Source: Effrenium voratum
Taxonomy: Eukaryota > Sar > Dinophyceae > Suessiales > Symbiodiniaceae
Assembly (NCBI GenBank): GCA_963377175.1
Contig: CAUJNA010000491.1
Span: forward strand, 397,572 to 461,571
Length of the DNA: 64,000 bases
Reading direction: 5' to 3'
In this document: piece by piece, positions 31,758 to 45,965 of the stretch
How the letters are laid out: each line of letters opens with the position of its first letter
Numbering within the stretch: position 1 is the first letter of the stretch
Translations under genes and position numbers: made by a program
The notes under the pieces: generated by a model
The model's database searches: none
Seen by the model: the letters and a program-made list of their open reading frames with translations, nothing else
What the model was told of the DNA's origin: nothing

Positions 31758-33445
31758 GACATGGCAAAGATGTCGAAGGAGCAGACCAATGCCGCGACCT
31801 TCTTCAGGGAGATGATCGGCTACTTGCAGCCGCCCGGCTGGAAGATTTACTTCATGAGATGCGTCAGGGTTAGTTCAAAATGCTGAATCCCCAGGCTTTT
31901 GCAGGCCTTTGCCTTTACCACTCCTTTCTGGTGTTTTGGGGTATCTTCAGGGAAAAAGGTGTGGGGGGGGGGTGGGGGGGGAGGGGTTTGAGCTGGCAGG
32001 CGCACAATGTGCTTGCCAGGAAGACGAGCATGTCCGCCGGGGAGCTCTTTCAGAAGCTGGACGAGCACAAGGTCGGAGCACTCACGGGCCGCGCCGCTGC
32101 CTCAGTCATTGGCTCCGGACCCCACGCGACGCAGATGGGGATCCATGGGGCAAAATCCCGGTTAGCCCGGCTCGCCAAATCCCAGCGAACGAAAAGGACC
32201 CAATCCAACCACAAAAATAGGACCCAATCCAATCTATCTAAACTGGGTGAATTCACCAATCCCCCGAAATGGGATGACCCACAATGGGCGTGGCTCAAGT
32301 TTTGTCGGAACTCGGGTTAGGCGGGTGTTTGCCTTTGCATTTACGGGGCCCTTTTGGGTACCATCTTTTGAGCCGCAGCCAAATTGCGGCGGAGAACCCA
32401 TTTGTCAGAAGCTATGTCATAGGACACGCAAATTGGGAGCCTATTCGAGAGTTCTTTGTGCAAGCACTGAGTGAAGTCCTTCAGGAAATTACCCTGGAGT
32501 TCCGGCTCTTGGTCACGGTGACTGGGGGTGGCAGCCCAGCCTTGCAAATGGACAATGCCCGGAGCCCAAGCAAGCCTTCTGAAGGAATGATATTCATGCT
32601 CATAGCTGTCCCTTTTGGTTGCTTTGCCAGAAAAATAGATGGCCCTGGTTTAGCTGGTGGTTAAATCATCTTCCAAAAGCATCTATTTCCCCTAAAAGGA
32701 CACCTGCGTTCATGCTGCTGTGAAAGAAGGCTTGCTCAGGGCCTTAGGAGTTTCGGCAAGCCTCAAGAATCCATACGCGAGTGGACGTGTTGCTTGCAAC
32801 TTAAAGCGAACATGCATTGATTGATGCTTGCAGTATAAACGTACGAACTTTGACTTGTTCCATGTAACCCTTGCCCCCCAGCTCCTCACCCGCTCGTACC
32901 TGCCTGGCCCCTTCCCAACCCCCACCCACCCCAGTCCCTCCATTCCTTCCCCGCCCGTCGCGTCCAGCATATCTCCAAGCTTGACAAAGATGAATGTGCA
33001 CGATTGTTTTTTTCCTGACTATGTTCCTTGTCCTTCTTAAGGCTTTTGTCTCATCTGTATGCATTTATCCCGCTTTTTCTGTGGTTGTTCTCATGTTTCG
33101 CCTTGCTCTTCTCTTGTTTGCACACTCATTTTACCTGGTCGTCTCTCGCTTTCATCTCTGCTCCTGTTGTCGCCTTTTTATTTGCTCCTCCCCCCCTTGT
33201 CCCAGTCCTTCCTGCTGCTATTTTGTGATCCTTTCCGAACTTTCCTGTGTTTCTGGGAGAGCGGGAGGAGTGCCGAGGAGAGCGGAGATGCTTCCCATGG
33301 CTCTTCTCTCTTCTCCTCACCGCCCTTCCCACCTGGGTTTCTCTTCTCTTCAACTCCGTGTGGCTGACCACCTCCGTTGGCACCTAGGCGTTCCTGCTCA
33401 TGGATCCACTTGGGATTCAAAAGTTCACCAAGTCGGACTTCACAA
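31758..33445 (+). CDS. Unassigned multi-exon gene with EF-hand-like exons
   Basis: Exon 31758-31868 (after ACCGATGCAG) reads DMAKMSKEQTNAATFFREM and IGYLQPPGWKIYFMRCVR before GTTAGT. Exon 32000-32146 (after GGCAG, same phase) reads NVLARKTSMSAGELFQKLD and EHKVGALTGRAAASVIG. A third segment, about 32381-32500, reads NPFVRSYVIGHANWEPIREF and FVQALSEVLQEITLEFRLL. A fourth at about 33387-33445 (after CACCTAG) reads FLLMDPLGIQKFTKSDF and TKMISQ. The ELFQKLDEHKVGAL and LLMDPLGIQKFTKSDF stretches look like degenerate EF-hands. Removing the composite element between exons 2 and 3 is one base off exact. Confidence 0.45.
32142..32380 (-). mobile_element. Composite insertion: degenerate reversed family A plus family B
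   Basis: A reversed A copy (about 32142-32285) with GGGACCCAATCCAACC-like and TGGGTGAATTCACC landmarks abuts a B copy (about 32286-32380) starting GGGCGTGGCTCAAG and ending GAGCCGCAGCC. Edges are eroded and no perfect duplication remains. Confidence 0.65.
32870..33370. other. Pyrimidine-rich intron-like stretch
   Basis: C/T-rich sequence (TCTTCTC, CCTTCCC, CTCCTCC runs) lies between candidate exons of the EF-hand-like gene. A short piece at 32967-32998 (ISKLDKDECARL) might be a further exon but is too short to call. Confidence 0.4.
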
Positions 33446-33852
33446 AGATGATCTCGCAGGCCGCTGAACAAAATAGGCCAATCGTCCCCCCGCGCCGGAG
33501 ACGAGATGGCCAAAGCTTGGAATACCAGGGCTGTTTTGGCCTGTTTGCTCAGCCGTGAATAGCAAATCACTGGGCGAGGGTTTCAAGGCAGTTGCATGGG
33601 CTCCACTTGTTTGGCCTTCCGCAAGAACGTGTGCAGGTGAAGAAAGCCGAACGAGTTCGTGCTCAGTCCAAGAGCTTGCACCCACTGTTTCTGACTACTG
33701 CAGATGCTGTGCCTTGGTATGGTCAAAGGTATGGTGATCAATGAATCCAACAAATGTTGGTTGGTTTGAGCCGGTGTGGCTCTGTTGGAACTAAAGGGTG
33801 GCAGACATGTTGTGGTGGTGCTGGCCAGAAAACCCGCAGGCTGTGCCAGGCA

Positions 33853-33899
<47 letters not shown>

Positions 33900-35792
33900 G
33901 ACCAGTGACCGCATGCAGTTGGTTGCCGCTGCAGAATGCAGCATCCAGCCTGAGGCACAGGGCCAAGGCGCTCGAAAAATCTTTGGCCCGGTGGCGTTCC
34001 TTGGCATGCAAGATCTCAAAATGGGAAGCTTCTGAATGGGGTGGAAGCGCGTCTGAAAATCGAAGAGAGCTGTGAAGCAGGACCAAATTAAGCATTTCCG
34101 CACTTTCTTAGCTAAGCGAATGGCAAAATGTACGAGCTGGATAGACAGGAAGTCAATCATCCGGACGGGTCCTAATTCTGAGACTCAGGATGCCTCAGGC
34201 AGGTTCCTTGTGCCTTGAGAATGATGTCGAGCTGGAAACATGAGACTGCTCGGATGCTGCGAGAAGGGCTCCCCACTGACATCCAATGTGACGTAGGATT
34301 GTGCTGCGAGTAACTTGAGCAAGCTTGGTGAGTCTCTGTGGTCCTGTGGTGCATACCTGTGTCTAAACTGTCAAGCCGCATGAAAAAGTTATCTCAAGTC
34401 AACATTTGACTGTTAGCTATGTTAGCCACTTCATTCTTCATGTTTCTCGAGCCAATCTTCTTCCAGACACACAATGTCGCAACCTTCAATGATCTTTGAT
34501 TTGAGCGCTATGGCAGTGCGCGAAGTCTGTGCACCAGGTTCATGGAGAGTATGCTGAAAATTGGTTTGGAGTACCTGAGCTACCACGGAAATGCTACCCA
34601 GCAGGCGCAATGGTAATTGCAGCGCCTGCATCCAGACCTGCAAATAAAACACTGATAGTGCAATCACAGCATTTTGCTGCCGCGCTTTGTTTGTTTCTCG
34701 TGCCGTCCAGGCGCTTCCCTCTTCTCAGAAACTCGTGTGGCTGCTGGCCTTCCTCACATGGCCGGGCCCCTGGATGGTTTCGGTTGCATTTCCTCATACT
34801 TGTTGCGAAAGCCGCTTGAACACTGTATGATAATGTACAATAAGAGCGTCCAGTGTCCCGTTCACCGTCAACTTCAACTATGTTCTGGAGATAATCTTGC
34901 TCTGCACTTTTACTGCAATTTCGAGCCGGAGCTGCGAACGTGCATTTTGTTTGGTCTGCTGTGCTGCCAAGTCCAGAAAAAGGGAGTTTGATTTTTCGCG
35001 ATGGTCCATCGATAATGATTCTCGCGATACTCGTAGCGATGCCCTCAACTTAGCCAGATGATACTTTCACATCCTCGGTACAGCTGGTCTCTTGCTGAGA
35101 AGCTTTCGTGTTTGCACACCAACTCAAAAAAAGCCTGCTAGCCAAGCTGTGATAGCCATACCCTCCGGGGGCATGTATTGTTTAAATCTTGCGCAAACAT
35201 GCGAACGTGTGTATGTGTGTGTGTGTGAGAGCCTCGCGATGGGACCTTCCAGCATCAACCGTCGCACAGTTGAACACCATGCCAGACTGATTGGGGGCGT
35301 CTTTTTCCTTCGTGGTGGAGCGTGCTCTTCTGTTGGTTGATTCGCATGGCAACCAAAGGGAACCCAATTTTGAAGACACACCCAATTAGACCCTCTAGAC
35401 GGTGAAGGCCATGCTGTGGGCCGTTGCAACAGTTGGCAGCATGAGCCATTCAAAGGCTCGTGTAGCTTGGCAGATGCACCGAGGGTGTGCCCAGTTTCAT
35501 ATTTTTGCATTTTGCCATGTGGTTGTGACGCTTTCGGCTCGCACGCGTGCCACGTAATATTTGTGACTTACAACTGGGTGTGACCGATGTGAAAGCAAGC
35601 AGAGAGACAGAGACCTGTTGTCTTGTGTGTATTCAGAGCTCCTGCGCGAAGGTCCTTTGAAGCCAACAAGCAGAGGGCCAACCGACCCACATCGGAGGGC
35701 TCTCGCTGCCACAGCCGCTGCTCAGAGAGGCGCGCGCCGCCAGACTTGGTCTTAGGAGGTCACGTGGGTTCTCCAGAATCTAAGGGTGGAAG
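33446..35792. other. No gene recognised; (GT)n tract at 33857-33898
   Basis: Unique sequence with one GT microsatellite and another short one near 35207-35227. No exon with adequate support. Confidence 0.35.
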
Positions 35793-35937
35793 TACATACC
35801 CCTTGTTCATACCCCTTGGCTTCCGTGGTTTGCAACTCACTTTATAAGGGGTATATACCCCTTTTGGGGAGAGGGGTATGAACATCAGCAGGCCTTTTGG
35901 GTTCGTTTGTCCAAGGGGTAGGTAAAAGGGGTATGTA
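35793..35937. mobile_element. Foldback MITE built from GGGGTAT motifs
   Basis: The left arm TACATACCCCTTGTTCATAC plus CCCTTGG is mirrored by the right arm CCAAGGGGTAGG then AAAAGGGGTATGTA. The centre carries the smaller palindrome AAGGGGTATATACCCCTTTT. At about 145 bp it is non-coding. There is no clear target duplication. Confidence 0.75.
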
Positions 35938-36382
35938 TACAAGCAACCCTGGACAGAAACCCATCAATGACTCAAGGGGGTGGCCTGAGTTGCCCGATTC
36001 ACCCATCTATTAGGAGGCCGGGGGGCATGAATTGTGAAGAAGCTGCGAGCAATGTGAGCCCAGCGTTGCGTAAGCGTTGCCTGCGCAGGGCAGAATCTCG
36101 GCAGAGGCGTGGACTGTCGAGAGGGCACGCATGGAGTCTCAGTCAGCCAAGACTCTGCTCTTCGTTTGAACAAAAAACCAAAAGTTGGCACCCTCAAACA
36201 AGACACCTACTTGTTTGTTTTGTCCTTTCTTGTTATTTTTGCGTTGGTTATCCTTCCTTCATGCAGCTTTGAGCGGCTTGGTGTACATAGATGTTTTCTT
36301 TGTACAGCAATGCCCAGTGAGTCAGTGAGAATTTGGGTCTTGGGTCATAGCTGCTCACAAGCAAAACATGGATTTGTTGCAG

Positions 36383-36626
36383 GGGACATGCCGCCAGTTC
36401 TGACGTTCTGGCTTTGGCTCGGATCCGATCCGAGCCCTGCAGGATCGGATCCCGCATGGGAAGTATGGAGAGGCGGCTTGACTTACAAAGATCTGGGTGT
36501 GGCCATCAAAATTAAACAGGGAGGTTACGCAGGTGTGGGTCCATTTTTCCACTTACCGGGGCAAGCCATTTTGGTACCGGTTTTTCGAGCCACAGCCATC
36601 TGGGCACCGCCTTTACTTTGTGGTAA
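36383..36626 (+). CDS. Unassigned exon interrupted by a family B element
   Basis: After TTTGTTGCAG the frame reads DMPPVLTFWLWLGSDPSPAG, PAWEVWRGGLTYKD up to 36494. The element 36495-36597 is followed, after one ATCT copy, by LGTAFTLW and a TAA at 36624-36626. A canonical donor GTAAAC overlaps the last codon, so the exon may instead end at 36622. GATCC-rich sequence lies within the exon. No family was recognised. Confidence 0.4.
36495..36597 (+). mobile_element. Inverted-repeat element, family B
   Basis: GGGTGTGGCCATCAAAATT to CGAGCCACAGCC with a perfect ATCT duplication (36491-36494 and 36598-36601). Confidence 0.8.
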
Positions 36627-36814
36627 ACAGCACTAATGTCGATCCCATATTGATCAACCCCAGTTTTACTAAGTAATAGCTGGGTGCTCCGTGATGATTC
36701 CCCACTAAACCCAGCAATCCATACAAATCCCCCGATTAATAAACTGGCTTCAGGCATACGCTCGCATACGCTGGGATTCCAGTCGGTGATGCTTGCAGGC
36801 CTTATCCCAGATTC

Positions 36815-37472
36815 TTGCCGCCATTGAACCGCTTATTGGCGCGCCATCCTGGCTTATTCTTGGATGCTCTCAAGGACTGCGTGCGCCGAAGTTGGGTGAC
36901 ACACTTGCAGGGATGCCACGTCAAGCGTCGCTTCAAGCGCGCCAAGTCACCACCAGTCGACTGGGAGCTGCTCAACAAGTTACAAGCTGAATCGCTGGCC
37001 ACTTTCAGCCCATCGAAGCACAAGTCTACTCACATTTTGCCAAAATCAGTGCCCAATTGATGGCCAATGACATCCAAGATGCCAATCCTCATTTTGAAGC
37101 AGTGGAACATGCTCAGGTTGGCGTGAAACAGTGCAGAACGATAGAGATCCTTTTTGAGGAATGAGCGGGAGCCACTTTGAGGATGCCACCATGGACACTG
37201 TTTGCGCCAGCATGAAGACGATTGTTGGGCAGGTTCGTTCGAGCTTATGTTTGGAACACTTCAAGTACATGATGTTGCAGAGGGATGCTGGATACCATGG
37301 CATATTGCGATGGGTAGTGTGTCGCACGTTCTTCATTGGTCAAAGCGACACGTTTTGCTTGGAGCACTGAGCCTTCGGCATGCAGGAGTCATTCACTGTC
37401 CCGGACCCGCCCGAATGGGCGACAGATGCGGACTTGCCAGATGAGCCGACCTTAGCTTTCGTAGGGTTGTGA
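36815..37472 (+). CDS. Unassigned multi-exon gene, 3' part
   Basis: Candidate exons are as follows. About 36815-36990 reads LARHPGLFLDALKDCVRRSW, HVKRRFKRAKSPPVDWELLN. About 37010-37116 (after CTTTCAG) reads PIEAQVYSHFAKISAQLMA and NDIQDANPHFEAVEHAQ before GTTGGC. About 37159-37232 reads MSGSHFEDATMDTVCASMK and TIVGQ before GTTCGT. 37386-37472 (after GCATGCAG) reads ESFTVPDPPEWATDADLPDE and PTLAFVGL with TGA at 37470-37472. The last two are phase-compatible; one earlier junction is not. No domain was recognised. Confidence 0.45.
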
Positions 37473-37576
37473 CCAACTTTTGTTGATACTGAGAAATCAT
37501 AGCCAGCAGGCGGAAGGGTCTTTTGCTATTGATGGGCAGAGGCAGAGGAGTTTCGCAGAATGATACGTTCCAAAAT

Positions 37577-37681
37577 GGCTATGGGTCAAAACCCAGTACC
37601 CCCAGTGAACATCCCAATCCCCACTAAAATAGACTAGAATGGGTGGTGCACCTACCTCAAAATTGTACCATTGGTGTTGAT
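37577..37681 (-). mobile_element. Inverted-repeat element, family A, reversed and 3'-truncated
   Basis: GGCTATGGGTCAAAACCC then CCCCAGTGAACATCCCAATC, ending in a degenerate GTGTTGATAGTG instead of the usual terminus. Confidence 0.75.
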
Positions 37682-38759
37682 AGTGCCTGGAGAGGAGGTG
37701 ATCCAGTCCCCTGTTCTTTCTCGGCGCGACAGAACGGATTAGGCTTCCAAGCCGATTGACGTTGCCAGGTGCTGCTGCAACAGTGTACAGGCCGGTCGCT
37801 TCTCGGGCTCCCATTCGGCCTTGCGACCGTTCTTGCTGTGTGTGTTTCCTCCATGACTCGTTACCGCTGGTATTGTTTCAGTGCCTCTTGCGTGCTTGGG
37901 TCTTCAACAAACGCCGTGGGATATATTCCGATCAGTATGCACAGAGCGTGCTTTCATCTAGCATCTCAAGTTGATGACTCATGGTTGTGACATGAATCAA
38001 GGCAACCGTCTCATAATCTTTTGGGCACCATGTCATGTCATGCTTTTTGTCTGAGAAACGCATCCTGTGCTGTGATGTGGCTATTTAGGTTATGGTGCGC
38101 GCGCGCGCCAGAGGACCCAGAACGAGCAGCCCAAAAAGAACAGCCCGCAAGCCAGCCCGGAAACGCAAGCGCAACAACACACCGTAAATAGCGGCGTTTT
38201 GTGGCTGGGGTCGCGCGCGCGCGCGCGCGCCAGAAGGCCCGAAAACCAACGGGGAAGAAGCAAGGACCGCGCAGCATACGAGCTAGCCACAACAAAAGCA
38301 AAACGGACAGAACAACAGCCCAACGCTTAGCATAGCAGTTTTTCACGGGATTTGCGGCGTTTTGTAGAGCGAGGACCCAGCATTGAAGGCATGCCCGGCT
38401 GCGCGAAAATGAGCCTTGCTTAAATCCCCTCGGTACCTTCTAACAAACAGTGCTTCATGGGTTGAGAGGCTTTTTGGAAGGAAGTCGATGGAAGCTCCCC
38501 CAGGCCCAACCCCAGACCCTGATGATGCCAGCCACACGGCCTAAACCCTGCGCGCACGGGATGTTTTGCGAGGGTTTCCCCAGAGGCAGGCAACACTGCA
38601 AGCCCGAGCTGGTGATGCAGAGGTGCCGGATTTCGGCAACGCATCACGACCAAGTGATGAGGGTCGGCGGCGCACGGGTGCAGCCCCTATAGCTGAAGCT
38701 AGCAGGCAAATTGCCTAGCGGCGACGGCGTAGCCGGATTTACACGCTACGCGATGCAGC
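37682..38759. other. No gene recognised; (GC)n near 38213-38231
   Basis: An alternating CG tract of about 18 bp (Z-DNA-prone) and a shorter one at 38097-38108 flank GC-rich sequence. A + frame at 38450-38692 is open but unremarkable. Confidence 0.35.
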
Positions 38760-40659
38760 CGGTCAAGATTTTGAGGTTTCGAGGTGTTAAGATTTTTCGA
38801 TACTGAGATATTTTTTTAAGATTTGAAGGGCTTTAAGATTTCAAGCCAGGCCATGTTCAATCCATTTCTATCCATAAAAGTTTAATTTGGAAGATTTTCG
38901 GTATTCAAGATTTTAACATCGCAAGATTTCAATATTATAAGAATTTAAGAGTTTTAAAATAGTCAGGTTCCTATTTTTTCCGGTTTTAAAATTTGACCAT
39001 GTGAGGAAAATCAGGTTTCTAGAGTTTAGGATGTACGAGTTGTTCCAAAAAACAAGAAGATGAAGTGAGAGACAGGCGCAGGACTTTTCAGTATCCTGCT
39101 TGAGATGAAACAGACGCAATGGGCCAACACGGAAGCAGTCACCCGAAGGCTTTGGTGACTGCGTCGCTTTTTCATGATCATCATCATGACGGTCATCATC
39201 GATGCTGCCGCGGCCGGTTGTGCGCCAGCAACGCAAATCTGGCCACCCAAGGCCCCCGTGGTTGTGACACGGCCGAAGGCCTAGGCCGGAGGCCTACCTT
39301 CAGGTATAAGGGGCGGCGCCCCCTGCCGCCGACCACCGCCGACCACGCGCCGAAGTTTTTGCGCTGAAACGCCCCTGCGCCAAGCCTGCTAAGGGGCGAA
39401 GGATTTGCGGATGTGTTCGACGATTTTTGGATCCCCAGCATCACCTGCATCATGCGCATCCTTGGCGGAGATTGATGCGAATGATGCAGGGATTGCTGGG
39501 GATGTTGTCCACGCCAGTGGAAGGACATGTGGGGAAATGAAAGGACATGTAGCTGGAATTGATGAAAACTGATGGAAAATGTTGGGAAAACGGATGGACA
39601 ATTCAGGCCAAATGGATGGATGGAATGAAATGGAAAACGGATGGAAAAAGATGCACAATTGACGGAACATTCGTGGAAACCGGATGCACAATGGAAAACG
39701 GATGGAAAAAAGGATGCAAATTTGACGGAATATTTGCGGAATCCGGATGCAAAATTGATGGGAAATGTATGGAAATTGGATGGGAAATTCATAGAAAATT
39801 GCTGGCAAATGGACCAAGAAGGGAAATGAGGACATTGATGAAAAGCTGCGGAAAATGCAGAGAAAAGGGACAGATGAAAAATGTCTGGACAATTGGTGGA
39901 AAGTTCCAGGATGGCAAAAGGATTGCAAAAGGATGCAAAAAATGAGGCAAATGTGTGGAACTGTCATGGAGTTCTTTGGAAGGATGGAAACCGGATGGAA
40001 CATGGACACTTGCTGGAACACAGGTGGAAAATAGCTGGAACAACTCGTACATCCTAAACTCTAGAAATCTGATTTTCCTCAAATTGTCAAATCTTAAAAT
40101 CGTAAAAACTTAGAATCTGACTATCTTCAAACTCTAAAAAGGATGCAAAATTGACGGAACATTCGTGGAAACCGGATGCAAATTGATGGGAAATGTGTGG
40201 AAATTTGATGGGAAATTCATAGAAAATTGCTGGCAAATGGGCCAAGAAGGGAAATGAAGGGACATTGAAAGGGACGGATGAAAAATGTCTGGACCATTGA
40301 TGGAAAGTTTGTGCCAGATGGCAAAAGCATTGCAAAAGGATGCAAAAAATGAGGCAACGTGTTTTTTTCTCGTTTTTTTTTTTTGGTTGTTTTGTGTTTT
40401 TCTAGTTTAGTAGGGGAACCCTCCCCAAAAAAGGGGCAAAAGGGCACTACTGGGGGACCTAGTTGTGTACCACACCCAAAAAACAAGTCTTTAAGCCTTG
40501 GGTTTATAACTATAGAACGGTGTTTCCAAAGAGTATAAAGCCCAGAATCTCAGCCCAAAACCCGGAACTGTCATAGAGGTTTTTTTGGAAGGATGGAAAT
40601 AGGATGGAACATGGATGGACATTTGCTGCAACACAGGTGGAAAATAGCGAACCATCATC
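38760..40659. repeat. AT-rich/purine-rich repeat block with nested direct and inverted copies
   Basis: 38760-39050 is AT-rich with AAGATTT-type repeats. 39540-40370 is dominated by GGATGGAAA-type units. Segments 39724-39955 and 40148-40366 are direct copies. 39956-40030 is repeated at 40563-40650. The piece CTAGAGTTTAGGATGTACGA near 39020 recurs inverted near 40045. A GC-rich insert at 39240-39370 contains the palindromic GGCCGAAGGCCTAGGCCGGAGG-like sequence and GGGGCGGCGCCCC. There is no gene. Confidence 0.8.
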
Positions 40660-43025
40660 GTCATGACGGTCATCGCCCTTCATCATTCCGTTCTTCCATT
40701 TACTTTCATATAAACATTTCAAGTGTGCCGTTAGGCAGCATTGGTAATGCAGAGGATGCTTCGATGATAGTTATCCATCCTTATCATCATTATCTTCCCG
40801 ATCATCATCATCTCTTATGGGGCATCGTTGGTAACGCAGAGGATGCTACAATAATAGTTATCCTAACCGTCATCATCCTTATCATCATCCTCATGGTTAT
40901 CATCATCACCACGATCATCATCACGGTGGTCATCATCATCTCTTTCTTATTTCCTTATTGCTTCAATTGTGGTGAGGCACCATTGGTAATGCAGAGGGTG
41001 CTACGATGATAGTTATCCTGACAGTCCTCATGATTATTCTCATCATCCTCCTTCATCACCATGATGGCCGTCAACATCTCTTTTTTATTTGTCTTTTTTG
41101 TATATACATGTCAAGCGTGCAGTTAGGCACCGGTGGTACTGCGGAGGATGCTACGATGATAGTTACCATCACCGTCATCATCCTTATCACCATCCTCATG
41201 GTCATCATCATCACCCTGATCATCATCATGGTGGTCACCATCACCTCTTTCATATTTCTTATTACACACATTTCAATTTACCCTGACAGTCTTCAACCTT
41301 AACCTCTTCTGAGGCAGCATTGGTAATGCAGCGGATGCTACGATGATTGTTATCATGACTGTCCCCATCCTTGTCATCATTCTCTTCACGATCATCATCA
41401 TCTCTTGTCGGGCAGCGTTGGTAATGCAGAGGATGCTACAATGATCGTCAGCAGCACTGTCATCATCCTTATTATCATCCTCATGGTCATCATAATGACC
41501 CTGATCATCATTCTGGTGGCGTCATCATCAGCATTCGGCAGCGCTGGCAATGCATCCTGACAGTCTTCATCCTTATCATCATTATCCTCAAGATCATCAT
41601 CATTTCTTATGAGGCAGCAGTGTTAATGCAGAGGATGCTACGATGATAGTTATCATGACAATCCTCATCTTTGTCAGCGTTCTCTTCACGATCATCATCA
41701 TCTCTTATGGGGATCACCATCATCTCTCACGGGGCAGCGTTGGTAACGCAGAGGATGTTACGCTGACAGCTATCATCACCGTCATCATTCTTGTCATAAC
41801 TATCATCGTAGCATCCTCTGCGTTGCCGATGGTGCTTAACACCACAATTGAAACGCACATAATAAGAAATTCAACAGACATGATGATGACCATCATGATG
41901 ATGAAGGGTGACGATGACGCCACCATGATGATGATCAGGGTGATGATGATGACCATGAGGATTATGATAAGGATGATGACGGTGATGAGAACTATCATCG
42001 TAGCATCCTCTGCATTACCAATGCTGCCCAACAAAGAGATGATAATCATCAAGATTATGACAGTCTTCACCCTTATCATCACTACCCTGACGATCATCAT
42101 CATCTGTTGTGAGGCAGCATTGGTAATGCAGAGGATGCTACGATGATAGTTATCATGACAGTCCTCATCTTCATCATCATTATCTTCACGATCATCATTA
42201 TCTGTTATGTCTCAGCATTGGTGATCCAAAGGATGCTACGGTGATAGTCGTCACCATCCCTACCATCACCGTCATGGTCATCATCATCACCCTGATCGTC
42301 ATCATGGTGGCGTCATCATCACCCTTCATCATCATGATGGTCTTCGTCATCTCTTATTTCTTATGTACATTTCAATTGTGGCGTTAGGCACCATTAGTAA
42401 TGCAGATCATCATTATCTTCACGATCCTCAACATCTCTTGTGGGGCAGGCTTGGTAATGCAGAGGGGGTGTTACGATGATACTGTAGCTATCATCACAGT
42501 CATCATCCTTATCACCACCCTCATCATCATCATGGTGGCGTCATCATCACCCTTCATCATCATGATGGTCATCATCATCTCTTTGGTGATGCAGAGGATG
42601 CTGCGATGATAGTTATCATCACTGTCATCATCCTTATCATCATCCTCGCGGTCCCTTATCATCATCATCATGATGGCCATCGTCCTCCTTCATCATCATG
42701 ATGGTGTTCATTGATCTCTTTCTTTTTTATATGCATTTCAAGTGCTCCGTTAAGCAGCATTGGTAATGCAGAGGATGCTAGTATGATAGTTATCCTGACT
42801 ATCCTCACGATCAGTATCATCTCTTATGAGGCAGCATTGGAAACGCGAGGATTCCACGATGATAATTATCATCCCCGTCATCATCTTTACTATCGTTATC
42901 CGCACGATCATCCTCATCTCTTATGAGGCAGCATTGGTAATGCAGAGGATGCTGCGATGAAAGTTTTCATCATCATCCTCGTGGTTCTCATCATCACCCT
43001 GATCATCATGATGGTACTCATCATC
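40660..43025 (+). repeat. Minisatellite array, forward orientation
   Basis: Irregular tandem units (about 90-200 bp) each contain TGGTAATGCAGAGGATGCTA, CGATGATAGTTATC and CATCATCCTTATCATCATCC. Clear copies lie near 40749, 40839, 40994, 41141, 41329, 41426, 41628, 41747, 42127, 42457, 42591, 42768 and 42942. A block at about 41795-42055 is inverted within the array. Open frames rich in Ile, Met and Asp are artefacts. Confidence 0.9.
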
Positions 43026-43829
43026 ACCAGGGAGCGGCGGTGAAGGCGGTGGGTGAAAACATCATTTTGGATAGCCAGAACCAAGCTTTGATCCTCCGAG
43101 ATGTGTATAATGATGATAAGAACGAAGACTGTCAAGTTAGCTCTCATCGTAGCACCCGCTGCATTACGAATGCATGAAATGTATGTATAGAAGTAACAGA
43201 AGGAAATGATGACGACCATTATGATGATGAAGGGCGATGATGACTATGATGGTGATGATGATAAGGGTGATCACATTATTTTGGATAGCCGGAACACCAA
43301 GCTTTGATTTTTGCAAGATGTGTAAAAATGATGATAAGGATGAAGACTGTCCTTGAAATGTATATATAGAAGTAAAAGAAAGAAAGGATGACAACCATTA
43401 TAATGATGAAGGGCGATGATGACCATCATGACGATGAGGGTAAGGGCAAAAGCATCATTGTGGATAGCCGAAACACCAAGCTTTGATTCTCCGAGGTGTG
43501 TAAAATGATGATAAGGATGAAGACTGTCAGGATAACTATCATTGTAGCATCCGCTGCATGACGACCGTTATGATGATGAAGGGCGATGATGACCATCATG
43601 GTGATGCTGATAAGAGTGAAGACATCATTTTGGATAGCCGGAACACCAAGCTTTGGTCCTGTGAGATGTGCATAAGGAGGATAAGGATGAGGGCTGTCAC
43701 GATAAGCATCATCGTAGCGTCCGCTGCGTTACCAACGCTGCCTAACGGCACACTTGAAATGTATATATATATATGGGTTTGTCTTTTTTTGGTGTGTTGA
43801 GTTGCTTCAAAAGGCAGAAGGTGGGACCT
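43026..43829 (-). repeat. Minisatellite array, reverse orientation, part 1
   Basis: The same family reads in the opposite direction, with an added segment GGATAGCCGGAACACCAAGC at 43065, 43283, 43466 and 43630. Units run about 165-220 bp. Confidence 0.85.
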
Positions 43830-45180
<1,351 letters not shown>

Positions 45181-45219
45181 TCCTGCCCGGCCACCCTAAA
45201 AAAATACAAACCCATATAA

Positions 45220-45965
45220 GTAAAAGACAGAAATGATGACGGCCATTATCATGATGAAGGGCGATGATGACCATCATGACGATGATGGTAAGGGTGAAAA
45301 CATCATTTTGGATAGCCGGAACACCAAGCTTTGATCCTCCAAGATGTGTAAAATGATGATAAGAACGAAGACAGGCAGGATAACTATCGTTGTAGCATTT
45401 ACTGCATTACCAATACTGCCTAACGGCACACTTCAAATGTATATATATATATAGAAATAAATGATGACCATCATGACGATGATGATATGGGTGAAATCAT
45501 CATTTTGGATAGCCGGAACACCAAGCTTTGATCTTCCAAGATGTGTATAATGATGATAAGGATGAAGACTGTCATGATAACTATCATCATAGCATCCGCT
45601 GCATCACCAACGCTGCCTGGCGGCACACTTGAAATGTATACGTAGAGTTAAATGATGACCATCATGACGATGGTGATAAGGGTGAAAACATCATTTCGGA
45701 TAGCCGGAACACCAAGCTTTGATCCGAGGTGTGTTTAATGATGATAAGGATGAAGACTGTCAGGGTAGCTATCATTGTAGCATCCGCTGCATTACCAATG
45801 CTGCCTAACGGCACACTTGAAATGTATATAGAAGTAAAAGAAAGAAATGATGACGACCATTATAATGATGAAGGGCGATGATGACCATCTTGACGATGAT
45901 GACAAGGGCGAAAACATCATTTTGGATAGCCGGAGCACCAAGCTTTGATCCTCCGATCCGAGACG
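45220..45965 (-). repeat. Minisatellite array, reverse orientation, part 2
   Basis: The array resumes after the (CTA)n block, with GGATAGCCGGAACACCAAGC-type segments at 45308, 45506, 45700 and 45925 and a spacing of 194-225 bp. Confidence 0.85.

Noticed and set aside
36802..37023. - strand frame opposite the 36.8-37.0 kb exon
   Set aside because: The + reading has better composition and continues through acceptor and donor sites; the - frame looks like its shadow.
41643..42146. Ile/Met-rich 167-codon frame resembling a membrane protein
   Set aside because: It arises from ATC/CAT repeats of the minisatellite; hydrophobicity is a by-product.
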